A stretch of DNA of 64,000 nt from JANJTY01 sp038257155 (GCA_038257155.1 JBBSJP010000006.1:1-64000); one strand, 5' to 3'; positions 34,566-43,805 are shown, counted from the stretch's first letter. Notes: a model not told the origin generated them from the sequence alone. Numbers and translations: made by a program.

Positions 34566-35395
34566 GTCGCGCGCCGTTCACCCTGGTGGTTGGCGGGCGG
34601 CAGGTGTCGTCGCTGGATCCGGCTGATCGCGGACTGGCCTATGGCGACGGCCTGTTTGAAACCATACGCGTATGGCGCGGCTCGCCCGTTCTGTGGCGTG
34701 AGCATCTGGCGCGTCTGCGGCGCGGTGCGCGACGACTTGGCATCGCCACCGACTGGACCCAGCTGGAGGCGCTCAGTCGCGCGCGTGCCAGTGACATCGA
34801 AGATGGCGTGCTCAAGCTGATCCTCACCCGCGGCGTCGGCGGGCGGGGCTATGCGCCACCCGTGGTCGCCTCGCCAACTCTGATCGTGGGCGCATTCCCG
34901 GCACCGTCCGTGGCGCCGCCTGGCGGCCTCACCCTGCGCTGGTGCCGTACCCGACTGGCGCGGCAGCCGCTGCTGGCGGGCATCAAGCATCTCAACCGCC
35001 TGGAACAGGTGCTGGCCCGCGCCGAGTGGAGCGATTCGCGTTTCCATGAGGGCCTGGTTTGCGATACGGAAGGGCGCGTCATCAGCGCGACCTCAGCAAA
35101 TGTCTTCGTGCTGCAGGGCGATCGTTGGCTGACGCCATCGCTGGCCGAATGTGGAATTGCCGGTACTCTGCGGGGCTGGTTGCTAAGGCGCATGAAGCAA
35201 GCCACCGAAGCCGAGCTGAGCCGGGCGTCGGTCGAACAGGCCGACGCGGTTTTCCTCTGCAACAGTCTGCGCGGTATCCTGCCGGTCCGGCGCCTGGCAA
35301 GGCGGCAGTACCTGCCGCATCCAGCGCTGGCGAGTCTGCAAGACCGTCTGGCTCGCGCCTTTCCCGTATTCGCCAAGGATCTTCCTGCCGCGTGA
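34562..35395 (+). CDS. pabC: Aminodeoxychorismate lyase
   Basis: PabC is the PLP enzyme that releases pyruvate from aminodeoxychorismate to give p-aminobenzoate for folate. The 277-residue class IV aminotransferase-fold product has DRGLAYGDGLFETIRVW, the PLP lysine in AGIKHLNRLEQVLAR and EGRVISATSANVFV. It overlaps pabB by four bases and mltG by four bases. Confidence 0.95.
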   Translation: MSRAPFTLVVGGRQVSSLDPADRGLAYGDGLFETIRVWRGSPVLWREHLARLRRGARRLGIATDWTQLEALSRARASDIEDGVLKLILTRGVGGRGYAPPVVASPTLIVGAFPAPSVAPPGGLTLRWCRTRLARQPLLAGIKHLNRLEQVLARAEWSDSRFHEGLVCDTEGRVISATSANVFVLQGDRWLTPSLAECGIAGTLRGWLLRRMKQATEAELSRASVEQADAVFLCNSLRGILPVRRLARRQYLPHPALASLQDRLARAFPVFAKDLPAA

Positions 35396-36441
35396 GTGCC
35401 GTCCTGCAAACCCTGCGTCGATTGCTGTTCTGGATGTTCATGCTGCTGGCGCTGGCTGCTGCTGGCCTGGCCTGGTGGCTGTGGCAGGACTATCAGCGTT
35501 TCGCTGCCACGCCGCTGGATTTTGGCAGCCAGGAGCTGCTGCTGGTGATCGAGCGCGGTGACAGTTTTCGTCATGTGCTGAAGCGCATGCGCGGCCTGGG
35601 AATCACTGCCGGCCATGACCTTTATTGGGAAGCACTGGCCTTCGATCTGGAAGTCACCAGCCGGCTCAAGGTCGGCGAGTATTCGGTGAGTCACGGCATT
35701 ACGCCGACGCGCCTGCTGCGCAAACTCGAGCAGGGTCTTGTTGTGCAACATCGCTTTACCCTGGTGGAGGGTTGGAGCTTTGCCCAGGTGCGCGAAGCGC
35801 TGGCCGCCGAAACTGCCTTGGTGCAGACCCTGGCAGGCCTTGGTTCCGATGAAGTGATGGCCCGGCTGGGTGAGCCCGATACCCACCCTGAGGGACTGTT
35901 TCTGCCCGAAACCTATCTCTATACGCGCGGCGTGGAAGACATCGCCCTGCTGCGCCGTGCACGCGAGGCGATGCGCCGCACACTCGATGAAGTCTGGGCC
36001 ACTCGCCAGGAAGGCCTGCCGATCAGTACGCCTTACGAGGCGTTGATCCTGGCTTCGCTGATCGAGAAGGAAACAGGCGTTCCACACGAGCGCGACGAGA
36101 TCGCCGGCGTCTTCGTGCGGCGTATGCGTCTGGGCATGCGACTGCAGACCGACCCCACCATCATCTACGGCATGGGTGCGGCCTACACCGGGCGAATCCG
36201 ACGTGTCGATCTGTTGGCCGACACGCCCTACAACACCTATACCCGCGATGGACTCACCCCGACGCCCATCGCCATGCCGGGCCGCGCCGCCCTGCAGGCG
36301 GCGGTGAACCCGAAACCCGGTGACACCTTGTATTTCGTCAGCAAGGGTGACGGCAGCCACCACTTCTCGCGCAATCTGGCCGAGCACAATCGCGCGGTGG
36401 ATCGTTACATCCGCGGTCGCGGGAACGTGACGACGCCATGA
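35392..36441 (+). CDS. mltG: Endolytic peptidoglycan transglycosylase MltG
   Basis: MltG cuts nascent glycan strands in the periplasm and is thought to set their length. The 349-residue product has an N-terminal membrane anchor (LLFWMFMLLALAAAGLAWWL) and the YceG-like domain with LYTRGVEDI, ILASLIEKETG (catalytic Glu), LRLQTDPT-type block (MRLQTDPTIIYG) and PGRAALQAAVNP. The GTG at 35392 overlaps the pabC stop (GTGA); the frame is open upstream but antisense-like. In E. coli the order pabC-mltG-tmk-holB is the same. Confidence 0.96.
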   Translation: MSAVLQTLRRLLFWMFMLLALAAAGLAWWLWQDYQRFAATPLDFGSQELLLVIERGDSFRHVLKRMRGLGITAGHDLYWEALAFDLEVTSRLKVGEYSVSHGITPTRLLRKLEQGLVVQHRFTLVEGWSFAQVREALAAETALVQTLAGLGSDEVMARLGEPDTHPEGLFLPETYLYTRGVEDIALLRRAREAMRRTLDEVWATRQEGLPISTPYEALILASLIEKETGVPHERDEIAGVFVRRMRLGMRLQTDPTIIYGMGAAYTGRIRRVDLLADTPYNTYTRDGLTPTPIAMPGRAALQAAVNPKPGDTLYFVSKGDGSHHFSRNLAEHNRAVDRYIRGRGNVTTP

Positions 36442-37067
36442 GCGGATGCTTGATCAGCCTTGAGGGCGGCGAGGGCGCCGGCAAGTCCACCGCCATGCAA
36501 ACCATCCTCGCCGTGCTGAAGGATGCCGGTATCGACGCGATCTGCACCCGCGAGCCCGGCGGAACCGATCTGGGCGAGGCGGTACGCGCACTGCTGCTGG
36601 ACGCGCGCCAGAAGGGCATGGCGGCCGAGACCGAGCTGCTGCTGATGTTCGCCTCGCGCGCCCAACTGGTGAGCGAGCTGGTGCGCCCGGCCCTGGCGCG
36701 CGGCCAATGGGTGGTAAGCGACCGCTTCACCGACGCCAGCTATGCCTACCAGGGCGGCGGTCGCGGGCTAGATAGCGGCTCTATCGCCGAGCTGGAGCGC
36801 TGGGCCGTGGCGGTAAAACCCGATCTGACCCTGCTGCTGGATGTCGACGTGGAACAGGGCCTGGCGCGGATGCGCGGTCGTGGAGAGCCCGATCGCATCG
36901 AATCTGAAGCCAGCGAGTTCTTTGCGCGGGTGCGTTCGGCGTATCGAAGTCGGGCTGCCGCCGAGCCAGGGCGGATACGCGTGATCGATGCCGCCGAACC
37001 GGCCGAAGCGGTGCAGATGGCGATTCGCCATGAACTTGCCCGCTTCATTTCCGGGCATGCCAGATGA
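36438..37067 (+). CDS. tmk: Thymidylate kinase
   Basis: Tmk phosphorylates dTMP to dTDP. The 209-residue product has the P-loop LEGGEGAGKST, TREPGGTDLGE, the DRFTDASYAYQGGGR motif and the lid arginines in RMRGRGEPDRIE. Length is normal. It overlaps mltG and holB by four bases each. Confidence 0.97.
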   Translation: MSGCLISLEGGEGAGKSTAMQTILAVLKDAGIDAICTREPGGTDLGEAVRALLLDARQKGMAAETELLLMFASRAQLVSELVRPALARGQWVVSDRFTDASYAYQGGGRGLDSGSIAELERWAVAVKPDLTLLLDVDVEQGLARMRGRGEPDRIESEASEFFARVRSAYRSRAAAEPGRIRVIDAAEPAEAVQMAIRHELARFISGHAR

Positions 37068-38035
37068 GCGAACCGGTGTCGCCCTGGCTGCAGCGAGCCT
37101 ACACGCGGCTGGTCGAAGCGCAGGCTGAGGGCCGGCTGCCACATGCTCTGCTGGTCTGTGGCCCGGCCGGCCTGGGCAAGCGCCAGCTGGCGGAGATGCT
37201 GATGTCGCGTCTGCTGTGCCAAAGCGCCTCGGCCAAGGGCGAGGCCTGCGGTGCTTGTCGCAGTTGTCTGCTGCGGCTGGCCGGCAGCCACCCGGACCTG
37301 ATGCGCATTGGTTTGGAAGAAAACGAGAAGACCGGCAAGTTGCGCAGCGAGATCGTGATCCAGCAGATTCGCGCGCTCAGCGCCAAGCTGGCCCTGACGC
37401 CGCAGTTTGGCGGGGCCCAGGTGGTGATCATCGCGCCTGCCGAGGCCATGAACACCAGTGCCGCCAACGCCTTGCTGAAAACGCTGGAAGAACCCCACGC
37501 CGGCTGTCTGCTGATGCTGGTCAGCGATCAGCCGTTCCGATTGCCGGCGACGATCCGCAGCCGTTGCCAGCGCGCAGAGTTGCGCTTGCCGACAGCGGCC
37601 GAATCGCTGCAATGGCTGCAGTCGCAGGGTGTTGTGGCGGCCAAGGCGCAGGCGGCGCTGGCCGCCGCGCGTGGCAATCCGGGCCAGGCAATGAAATTGC
37701 TGACTGCCGGCGGCCTGGAGCTGCAGCGAGAAGTGTGTGCAGACCTGGAAGCCCTCAAGGCCGGCAAACTGGGCGCTGCCGAGACTGCGCGGCGCTGGTG
37801 TGACGAACAGCTGGACCGGCGACTGCGTCTGGCGGCAGATCATGTTCGCGATGCCAGCATGGAGAAACTGGCCGACGGCTTGACCCCGTCGTCCGATTTT
37901 CCCAAGCTAGCGGCTTGGTTCGACCAGGCCAACCGCCTGCGCGAATTGATCCAAACGCCGGTTCGCACCGACCTGATGCTGGTAGGCTTGTTGCGCGAAT
38001 GGCGACGCACCGGTCGACAGCAGCACACTGCCTAA
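37064..38035 (+). CDS. holB: DNA polymerase III subunit delta'
   Basis: The delta' subunit is the rigid stator of the clamp loader. The 323-residue product has PHALLVCGPAGLGKRQLAE in place of a P-loop, a zinc module (LCQ...CGACRSC), the IRAL block and the SRC motif (IRSRCQRAEL), which supplies the trans-acting arginine to the neighbouring gamma/tau ATPase. The end of the gene includes the AAGGAG ribosome site of pilZ. Confidence 0.93.
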   Translation: MSEPVSPWLQRAYTRLVEAQAEGRLPHALLVCGPAGLGKRQLAEMLMSRLLCQSASAKGEACGACRSCLLRLAGSHPDLMRIGLEENEKTGKLRSEIVIQQIRALSAKLALTPQFGGAQVVIIAPAEAMNTSAANALLKTLEEPHAGCLLMLVSDQPFRLPATIRSRCQRAELRLPTAAESLQWLQSQGVVAAKAQAALAAARGNPGQAMKLLTAGGLELQREVCADLEALKAGKLGAAETARRWCDEQLDRRLRLAADHVRDASMEKLADGLTPSSDFPKLAAWFDQANRLRELIQTPVRTDLMLVGLLREWRRTGRQQHTA

Positions 38036-38049
38036 GGAGTAGCCAGACC

Positions 38050-38406
38050 ATGATGGGAGCAGGGGGAGCGAGACAGGGCATCCTGTCGCTGGCAATCAAG
38101 GACAAGGGCGCGCTTTACAACGCCTACATGCCCTATGTGCGGGGCGGCGCCATCTTCGTCCCGACACCCAAGCGCTACGGCCTGGGTGATGAGGTCTTCA
38201 TCCTGCTCAGCTTGCTCGACGAGAAGGAGCGGTTGCCGGTGGCCGGCAAGGTGATCTGGCTGACGCCGACCGGCGCCCAGGGCAATCGTGCGGCTGGCAT
38301 TGGCGTGCAGTTCGCCGAAACGGTTGAGGGCGAAACGGTCAAGAACAAGATCGAAACCATGCTGGCCGGCATGCTGGGCGCGGACAAGCCCACCCATACC
38401 ATGTAG
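38050..38406 (+). CDS. pilZ: Type IV pilus assembly PilZ protein
   Basis: The 118-residue product is a single-domain PilZ of the pilus type, located after holB as in Pseudomonas and Xanthomonas. It has RGGAIFVPTPKRYGLGDEVFILL and VAGKVIWLTP. The N-terminal RxxxR c-di-GMP motif is missing (only RQGILSLAIKDKGAL), consistent with pilus-type PilZ that does not bind c-di-GMP and instead partners with FimX/PilB. AAGGAG lies 10 bases before the first of two adjacent ATGs. Confidence 0.93.
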   Translation: MMGAGGARQGILSLAIKDKGALYNAYMPYVRGGAIFVPTPKRYGLGDEVFILLSLLDEKERLPVAGKVIWLTPTGAQGNRAAGIGVQFAETVEGETVKNKIETMLAGMLGADKPTHTM

Positions 38407-38463
38407 CTGCCGTGTAGTCGTCGATGCCTGGTCACACGGTCGCAATTGCTTGAGCAGAAAAGA

Positions 38464-38488
38464 AAAGGGGCGCTGCTAGCGCCCCTTT
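38464..38488. terminator. Bidirectional terminator between pilZ and 38517 gene
   Basis: An 11-bp stem (AAAGGGGCGCT and AGCGCCCCTTT) with a 3-base loop lies between convergent genes. On the minus strand it is followed by TTCTTTTC, a good U-rich tail; on the plus strand the U run is only TTT plus CC. Confidence 0.85.
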
Positions 38489-38516
38489 CCGTATGTCATT
38501 GGCTTGCTGAACCGGG

Positions 38517-38945
38517 TCAGGCAGCTACCTGCCGCTCGCGCTCAACGACGGCCTGTGCATAGGTTCCCTTGAGTTCACCCATGAATCCGAGCACTTCGCG
38601 GTGCACGGTCTGCAGCCCGCTGTGGTTGGCGTTCTGGGTTTCATGAAAGACCACCGCAATCCAGGTAGCGATTCCGCGCAGGCGCAATTGAGCGTTGTCG
38701 GAGCGCGCGCGGACAAGAGCGACCTCGGTGGCATCACCCCAGGGCTGGTAGCGGTCAACATGCTCCGACCCGTAAAGGTGCGGGTGCGGGTGCTGGGCTG
38801 CCTTCTGGATCTCGGCGGCCACCAACATTCCAAGCGCACGTTTGGCAGTTGCCGGAAGTTCGCCGATCAAGCGATTAACTTCTTTAACCTGGCGGCTAAG
38901 AATCAAGTAGCGCGTCAGGGCAAGCATCTTAGTCAGGAACTGCAT
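38517..38945 (-). CDS. Conserved-looking hypothetical protein, 142 residues
   Basis: I do not recognise this product. The start at 38945 has GAGG five bases upstream; an ATG four codons earlier is an alternative. The protein is soluble and mostly helical, with an N-terminal ALTRYLILSRQVKEVNRLIGEL, a His-rich loop HPHPHLYGSEHVDRYQPWGD and a C-terminal helix region containing WIAVVFHETQNANH. No enzymatic motif is convincing. It stands alone between a terminator and the repeat region. Confidence 0.55.
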   Translation of the reverse strand: MQFLTKMLALTRYLILSRQVKEVNRLIGELPATAKRALGMLVAAEIQKAAQHPHPHLYGSEHVDRYQPWGDATEVALVRARSDNAQLRLRGIATWIAVVFHETQNANHSGLQTVHREVLGFMGELKGTYAQAVVERERQVAA

Positions 38946-39077
38946 GTTGAACCTCATTTGGTTTCTTGTCCGCTGGCCTGGGCCGTGGGCAGTGGTTCTG
39001 GGTGTTCGACGGAAAGGACTGACCTGCCTGGGTGGACCAGATGTGACCCTGTGCGTCGCATATTGGCACGCGGCGTC

Positions 39078-39092
39078 TGGCACGAATTGTGC
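39078..39092 (+). promoter_or_regulatory. Possible sigma-54 (-24/-12) promoter
   Basis: TGGCACG-AATT-GTGC matches the sigma-54 consensus TGGCACG-N4-TTGC at all but one fixed base, with correct GG to GC spacing. Two further TGGCACG copies lie at 39064-39070 and 39123-39129. No gene follows on the plus strand, so if active it would make a small RNA or antisense transcript. Confidence 0.4.
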
Positions 39093-39218
39093 GTTCTATC
39101 ACGCTTCGGGCGCAAGCGATTTTGGCACGTCAATTTCGTGCGCCGCGTCGCGAAATGACCGGTGGCTGGTTGGGCAACGCCCAAGCACCATCAGCCTGGC
39201 TGCGTTGCGACAACATGG

Positions 39219-39422
39219 ATCAAGAGCCGTAACGCAGAGGCGCAAAGAACGCAGAGGCGCGCAGAGGAAAGCAAGGCAGCAGAACAGTGGAAAGCCGGGG
39301 CCGAGTTACGAGTCTTTTTCAGCCCTCGCTCAAGCTTTCGCCCAGACTCTGCTTGACCAGTCTCTTGCGCTCTTCTCTGCGCTCCTTTGCGTACTCTGCG
39401 CTTCTGTGTTGCAGCTCTTGAT
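39219..39422. mobile_element. MITE-like element with ~50-bp terminal inverted repeats
   Basis: The left end begins ATCAAGAGC then AACGCAGAGGCGC at 39219-39275, and the right end (about 39366-39422) is its imperfect reverse complement ending GCTCTTGAT. Both arms are purine rich on one strand (cgcagag, cgcaaag units). The centre, about 90 bases, has no open frame. The surrounding stretch 38958-39480 contains no convincing gene. The element has the structure of a non-autonomous palindromic repeat; repeats with this cgcagag motif are, to my recollection, common in intergenic DNA of proteobacteria. Confidence 0.65.
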
Positions 39423-39480
39423 CTGGCTCTTGGTCAAGCGATCCACTGAGTCGAAAGATCCATGCCTTGGAATGCAGGTT

Positions 39481-41844
39481 CTATAAAGGCCCGGGCGACA
39501 GCGAAAGTCGCGCGACAGACTCACCCGGCAGAAAGGCGGAAGCCCTTCCCCCAGCCCAATCCGTATGTCCGGCGCCCCAGAAAGGTGACAGCGGGTGGCC
39601 ACTCTGGCCGCCTGGCATATGCATTACGCCTTCGGCTTCGCGTCCGGGCGAAACCACCATGCGCTGGGATGCGCCGAAACCCCTCGCCTGGACGCGCGGC
39701 AGATTGCTGTCGCCCGGAAGCACTTGAACTGGCATTTCAAGGTAGTGGGCCAGAAAGTAGGGCAGGCCAGCGGCGATTGGATGGCGGATGCGCGGTGTGT
39801 TGGCCTCCGCCCAGTTGCGTGCGGCCAAGCCACCGGCCTGGCTGCCCAGGCTGGCGGAAATCGCCCGTGCGCTGCGTTGCAGAAGGTCGTGGCCGCTTTC
39901 ATCTGGTTCCAGTAACGGACTCGGCGCGTGCACCAGCGGCCACAGCAAGGCTTCGAACTGCCCCAGGCGGGGCAGCAGCAGCGCCTCGCCCTCGGCTTCG
40001 CGAGCAGGCGCCAGCAGCACGTCCAGGGTCGCCCGGGCCACTTCACTGCGAAACTCGCGGGTCAGTCGATAACTGACGGAATCGGGCGTGGCGCGGCCTG
40101 GCCATTCACGCGAAGCCAATTCCAGATCAGCCAGCTCGGGTGTCGCCTCGATCACCTCGCGCATCAGCTGCCACCAGCGCTTTAGGAACAGGGCACGGTC
40201 GTCGAGCTGCAGGGCCAGCAGGTCCGCCTCGCTGAAGCGCTCACGCGCATTCAACCAGTCGCGGATCTGGCGCTGGCGGGCGCCGAAGTCGTAGCCGCCG
40301 TCACCGATCTTGGCCAAGTCCTTGCCATCGGCAACACGCGAATTGGCGCTCCAGAGCCTGCCATTGACGGGATCGACCAGGCGTGGCGCCTGGGCCGGAT
40401 CCAGCCAGCCATGCCATTCGCAGCCCAGCAACGGGGTGAGCGGCTGTGCGGGATTGCAGTCGCCGAGCCGGTTTGGCAGGCGGCCGCTGATGGTCCAGCC
40501 GATTCGCCCGCTACGGTCGCCCACGACGACATTCTGGTGCGGCATGCCCGAGCGATTTGCCACATCCAGCGCGGCATCTAGATCGGTTGCCGTTTCAAGG
40601 CCAGTCAGACCGAAGTTTGCGCTGCCGGGGTGATGCGCAACCCAACTCAGGGCCAGCGAACTGCCGTCGGGCTCGTCATGCAGTACCGGACCCCAGCGCG
40701 TATCAATGACTTCCAGCGATTCCGCTTCGCCGCCGTGGATCGCGATGTGCTCGGTGTGGCGTGCAGCGACGGCATCACCTTCGGGTAGCCGGTAGCGCAG
40801 TGCGCCGCGATCCACCCAATCCACCCGCACCCAGTCGAACCAGTCGCCATAGCTGTTGGTGAAGCCCCAGGCGACGTGCCCGTTGCTGCCAACCGCAATT
40901 CCCGGCACGCCAGGCAGACTGAGTCCCGTCACGTCGACCATGCCATCTGCGGCCTGGCTGTCGGCGAACTGCAGGCGGGCGCGAAACCAGATGTTCGGCG
41001 CGCGCAGGCCCAGATGCATGTCGTCGGCCACGATGGCGTGGCCGTGTGCAGAGAGCGCGCCGGACACGGCGAAGTTGTTGCTGCCGGGAAACTGGGTCTC
41101 CACCGAGTCGAGGCTCACCCACGAGCTTGCTTTCGCGGGAATGACCAACCCAGCCAAGGCCAATGCATCGAGCGCCGTTCGTGGCTCACCCTGCAGCGGT
41201 GCGTCCCATTCGCTGCCGTCAGTACCCAAGGCGTCGACCAAGGCTGCAGGCAGGTGACGACGCAGGCGATGCAGGGCCAGCTCTCGCCGATTGGCGCTGT
41301 CCTGCAGGTCGAAGAACATCGCGTAGACAGTCAAGAGGCTGTCCTCCTCGCGCCAGGGCGCGGGCGCACTGCCCAGCAGCAAGTAGGCCCAGGGACGCAC
41401 CTGCAGCGCATCCAGTCCGGCGTTTACGCCCTGCGTGTAGGCCGACAACAGGGCGCGTGATGTCGCGTCGAGGGTTGCCAGAGCGTCCACGCTGCGCGCG
41501 CGCATCCGATGTGCGCGACGCTGCCGGTCGAGCTCCAGCGGCGCGGCTCCGAGCAATGCGGAAAGCTCACCGGCTGCGCTGCGCCGGGTGAGATCCATTT
41601 CGAAGTAGCGTTCCTGGGCGTGCGCGAAACCAAGTGCACGGTAGGCATCCGCGCGGTTGGCTGCGGTGACGGTGACGCTGCCGAGCGCGTCGCGCTGCAA
41701 CTGTACGCCCGCACTCAAGCCGGGCAGGCTCGCTTCACCGTCGAGCTGGGCCAGGCTACCGCGCAGCAGCAGGAATCCGATGCCGAGCAGCAGGGCAAGC
41801 AGCAGAGGCAGGGTGATGGCCGCACGTTTGATCCAGATCCGCAT
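39481..41844 (-). CDS. Penicillin acylase family (N-terminal nucleophile) hydrolase
   Basis: The 787-residue product is a self-cleaving Ntn hydrolase that removes acyl groups from amides; members include penicillin G acylase and acyl-homoserine-lactone acylases. It has an N-terminal signal/anchor, then the alpha-chain block GFAHAQERYFEMDLTRRSAAGELS. The autocleavage site is visible as PGSNNFAVSG, making Ser255 the beta-chain nucleophile. Further conserved blocks are HLGLRAPNIWF, VAWGFTN and the Asn of NVVVGDRSGRIGW. The ATG at 41844 follows AGGAG. The natural substrate cannot be told from sequence. Confidence 0.93.
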   Translation of the reverse strand: MRIWIKRAAITLPLLLALLLGIGFLLLRGSLAQLDGEASLPGLSAGVQLQRDALGSVTVTAANRADAYRALGFAHAQERYFEMDLTRRSAAGELSALLGAAPLELDRQRRAHRMRARSVDALATLDATSRALLSAYTQGVNAGLDALQVRPWAYLLLGSAPAPWREEDSLLTVYAMFFDLQDSANRRELALHRLRRHLPAALVDALGTDGSEWDAPLQGEPRTALDALALAGLVIPAKASSWVSLDSVETQFPGSNNFAVSGALSAHGHAIVADDMHLGLRAPNIWFRARLQFADSQAADGMVDVTGLSLPGVPGIAVGSNGHVAWGFTNSYGDWFDWVRVDWVDRGALRYRLPEGDAVAARHTEHIAIHGGEAESLEVIDTRWGPVLHDEPDGSSLALSWVAHHPGSANFGLTGLETATDLDAALDVANRSGMPHQNVVVGDRSGRIGWTISGRLPNRLGDCNPAQPLTPLLGCEWHGWLDPAQAPRLVDPVNGRLWSANSRVADGKDLAKIGDGGYDFGARQRQIRDWLNARERFSEADLLALQLDDRALFLKRWWQLMREVIEATPELADLELASREWPGRATPDSVSYRLTREFRSEVARATLDVLLAPAREAEGEALLLPRLGQFEALLWPLVHAPSPLLEPDESGHDLLQRSARAISASLGSQAGGLAARNWAEANTPRIRHPIAAGLPYFLAHYLEMPVQVLPGDSNLPRVQARGFGASQRMVVSPGREAEGVMHMPGGQSGHPLSPFWGAGHTDWAGGRASAFLPGESVARLSLSPGPL

Positions 41845-41980
41845 CGATTGCTCCTGTTGCAATGTCCCTCATCGTGCCGAGGTGCGACGAATACGCAATC
41901 CTCTCCGTGAGGCGCTCAAGTATCATTCTGAATTACCAGCACAGGTACCTTTGAAGCTCCTCTTTCTAAGGAAGGTCTGA

Positions 41981-42144
41981 ACAAGTCCATCCTGGACCCT
42001 TCGTCAGGCTCAGGACAGGCTTGTCAGCCCACGTCGAGTCCGGCACAGGTCCGGACTCGACTTCGCGAAATCAATCGCTTGCGCGATCGATTCGCGGGCC
42101 GGCCATCCATGGCCGGCGGAACCTCTGACTTAGTCAGAGGTTCC
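41981..42144. repeat. Cluster of consecutive intergenic hairpins
   Basis: The 449-base gap before the sensor kinase has no gene but holds five successive stems: ACAAGTCCATCCTG/CAGGACAGGCTTGT (41981-42024, imperfect), GTCGAGTCCGG/CCGGACTCGAC (42033-42061), an imperfect CGCGAA..TCAATCGC pair (42064-42096), GCCGGCCAT/ATGGCCGGC (42098-42117) and the perfect 12-bp GGAACCTCTGAC/GTCAGAGGTTCC (42118-42144). The tandem arrangement resembles REP/BIME-type repeats rather than a single terminator. Confidence 0.7.
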
Positions 42145-42293
42145 CTAACCGGAAGCCCGGCCTTTGCCTGGCTTTCGAGGTGACCAATCGCGACAGCTCC
42201 AGCGTCTCCGCGATGGATTCCAGACTGTGAAGCAATTGAGGAGATTGCGGGCCCTTGCGGCCTGTGCAATCCATCTGGCGATAATCTTGCGGG

Positions 42294-43805
42294 ATGCAGC
42301 TCAGGTTTGCCCATCGCTGGTCGCTTTTACTGTTGCTGGTTGCCTGCCTGGCGCTGGTGCTCAGTGCGATGCTGTCGCGATGGAGCCTGTCTCAGGGATT
42401 TGACGACTATCTGCGCGAATCTGAAACCGAGCGTTGGCAGCCGCTGGTTGGCGTGCTGGTGAGCGAATACGAGAGCAATCAATGGTTGCATCTCAGGCAG
42501 TCACCTCGCGCCTTCGATCAACTGTTGTTCAACCATGGCCCGCGCGGCACACCGCCCCCCACGGGCCTGGTTCAACCCGAACCACCACCGCCTGGGCAAC
42601 GTCGCCCCGGGCCGAATGCGGGACCCGGATCAAGGCCAGGCCCAGGACCGGGCCTTGATCCGAATGCGCGAATGGAGCTTCCACCCCGCCCGCCGCGGCG
42701 GCCACCGCCACCGCCCACCCTTGTCGATGATGCTGGCGCCTACGTCGCCGGCGACCCGCGCAAGGGAGCGGACAGTTCCGTGTTTCGATTGCCGCTGCTT
42801 GCGTCCGGACGTCCGATAGGCTGGCTCCTGCTCAATCAGTCCGGCCGTTTGTCGGACGATCTGGCCGACGGCTTTCTGAAGCGCCAGCTGCAGATCGGCT
42901 ACGCGATTGGTGCCGGCTTGTTGTTTGTATTCGCAATCATGGCCTGGTGGATGTCGCGTCAGATGGGTCGGCCCTTGCAGGCGCTGGGCGGAGCCATGCG
43001 TCGCCTCACCAGCGGCGACTATGCGCATCGGATTGACGAAAGTCGCGGCGATGAGTTTGGTGAATTGGCGCAGCGCTGCAACAGGCTGGCATCCACCCTG
43101 CAGCGCTCACAGCAGGCGCAGCAGCGCTGGCTTGCAGATGTTGCGCATGAACTGCGCACGCCGCTCACCATCATCCGCGGCGAACTGCAGGCAGTGGAGG
43201 ACGATGTTCGCCCCTTCGATCAACGCATGAACAGCTCACTGCTGGCGGAAACCCAGCGCTTGTCCAGTCTGGTTGATGATCTGAGGTTGCTGGCCCTGTC
43301 TGACGATGGTGGACTTGGCCGACACCGTGAACGGCTCGACCTGACGGCCTTGCTGACGGAGGTGCTGGATGGTTTCGAGTCGCGTCTGTCAGACCGCTCG
43401 ATCACCTTGCAGCGCGACCTGAGCCAGCAGTCCTTGTGGGTCGAAGCGGATCCTGGTGCCTTGACCAGGATGCTGGTCAATCTGCTGGAAAACAGTTGCC
43501 GCTACACAGATCCGGGCGGTGTGCTGCGCGTGGGCATTCGGGCCGAAGCAGACCATGCGCAGCTGCATGTCGAGGACAGTGCCCCATCGGTTCCAGAGGC
43601 ATCCTTGCCGCGTCTGTTCGAACGCTTCTATCGTGTCGAGGAATCGCGAAACCGCGCCCTGGGCGGCAGCGGGCTTGGCTTGGCCATTGTTGCCAGCATC
43701 GTGGCGGCACATCACGGCGAGGTGTCCGCTTCCAGATCGGTATTGGGTGGACTCGACGTATCGATCCGGCTCCCGCTGAGTCCGCATGGAAAGTCGGCAC
43801 CATGA
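42294..43805 (+). CDS. BaeS-like sensor histidine kinase with proline-rich periplasmic region
   Basis: The 503-residue product has two membrane segments (about 9-30 and 200-222) flanking a ~170-residue periplasmic region, a HAMP linker (RPLQALGGAMRRLTSGDYAHRI), a HisKA domain with phospho-acceptor H285 in DVAHELRTPLT, and a HATPase domain with NLLENSCRYTD, DSAPSVP and GGSGLGLAIV. The periplasmic part contains a striking stretch of about 60 residues that is mostly Pro, Gly and Arg. The kinase core is BaeS-like. The stop overlaps the response-regulator start. The signal sensed is not known. Confidence 0.92.
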   Translation: MQLRFAHRWSLLLLLVACLALVLSAMLSRWSLSQGFDDYLRESETERWQPLVGVLVSEYESNQWLHLRQSPRAFDQLLFNHGPRGTPPPTGLVQPEPPPPGQRRPGPNAGPGSRPGPGPGLDPNARMELPPRPPRRPPPPPTLVDDAGAYVAGDPRKGADSSVFRLPLLASGRPIGWLLLNQSGRLSDDLADGFLKRQLQIGYAIGAGLLFVFAIMAWWMSRQMGRPLQALGGAMRRLTSGDYAHRIDESRGDEFGELAQRCNRLASTLQRSQQAQQRWLADVAHELRTPLTIIRGELQAVEDDVRPFDQRMNSSLLAETQRLSSLVDDLRLLALSDDGGLGRHRERLDLTALLTEVLDGFESRLSDRSITLQRDLSQQSLWVEADPGALTRMLVNLLENSCRYTDPGGVLRVGIRAEADHAQLHVEDSAPSVPEASLPRLFERFYRVEESRNRALGGSGLGLAIVASIVAAHHGEVSASRSVLGGLDVSIRLPLSPHGKSAP

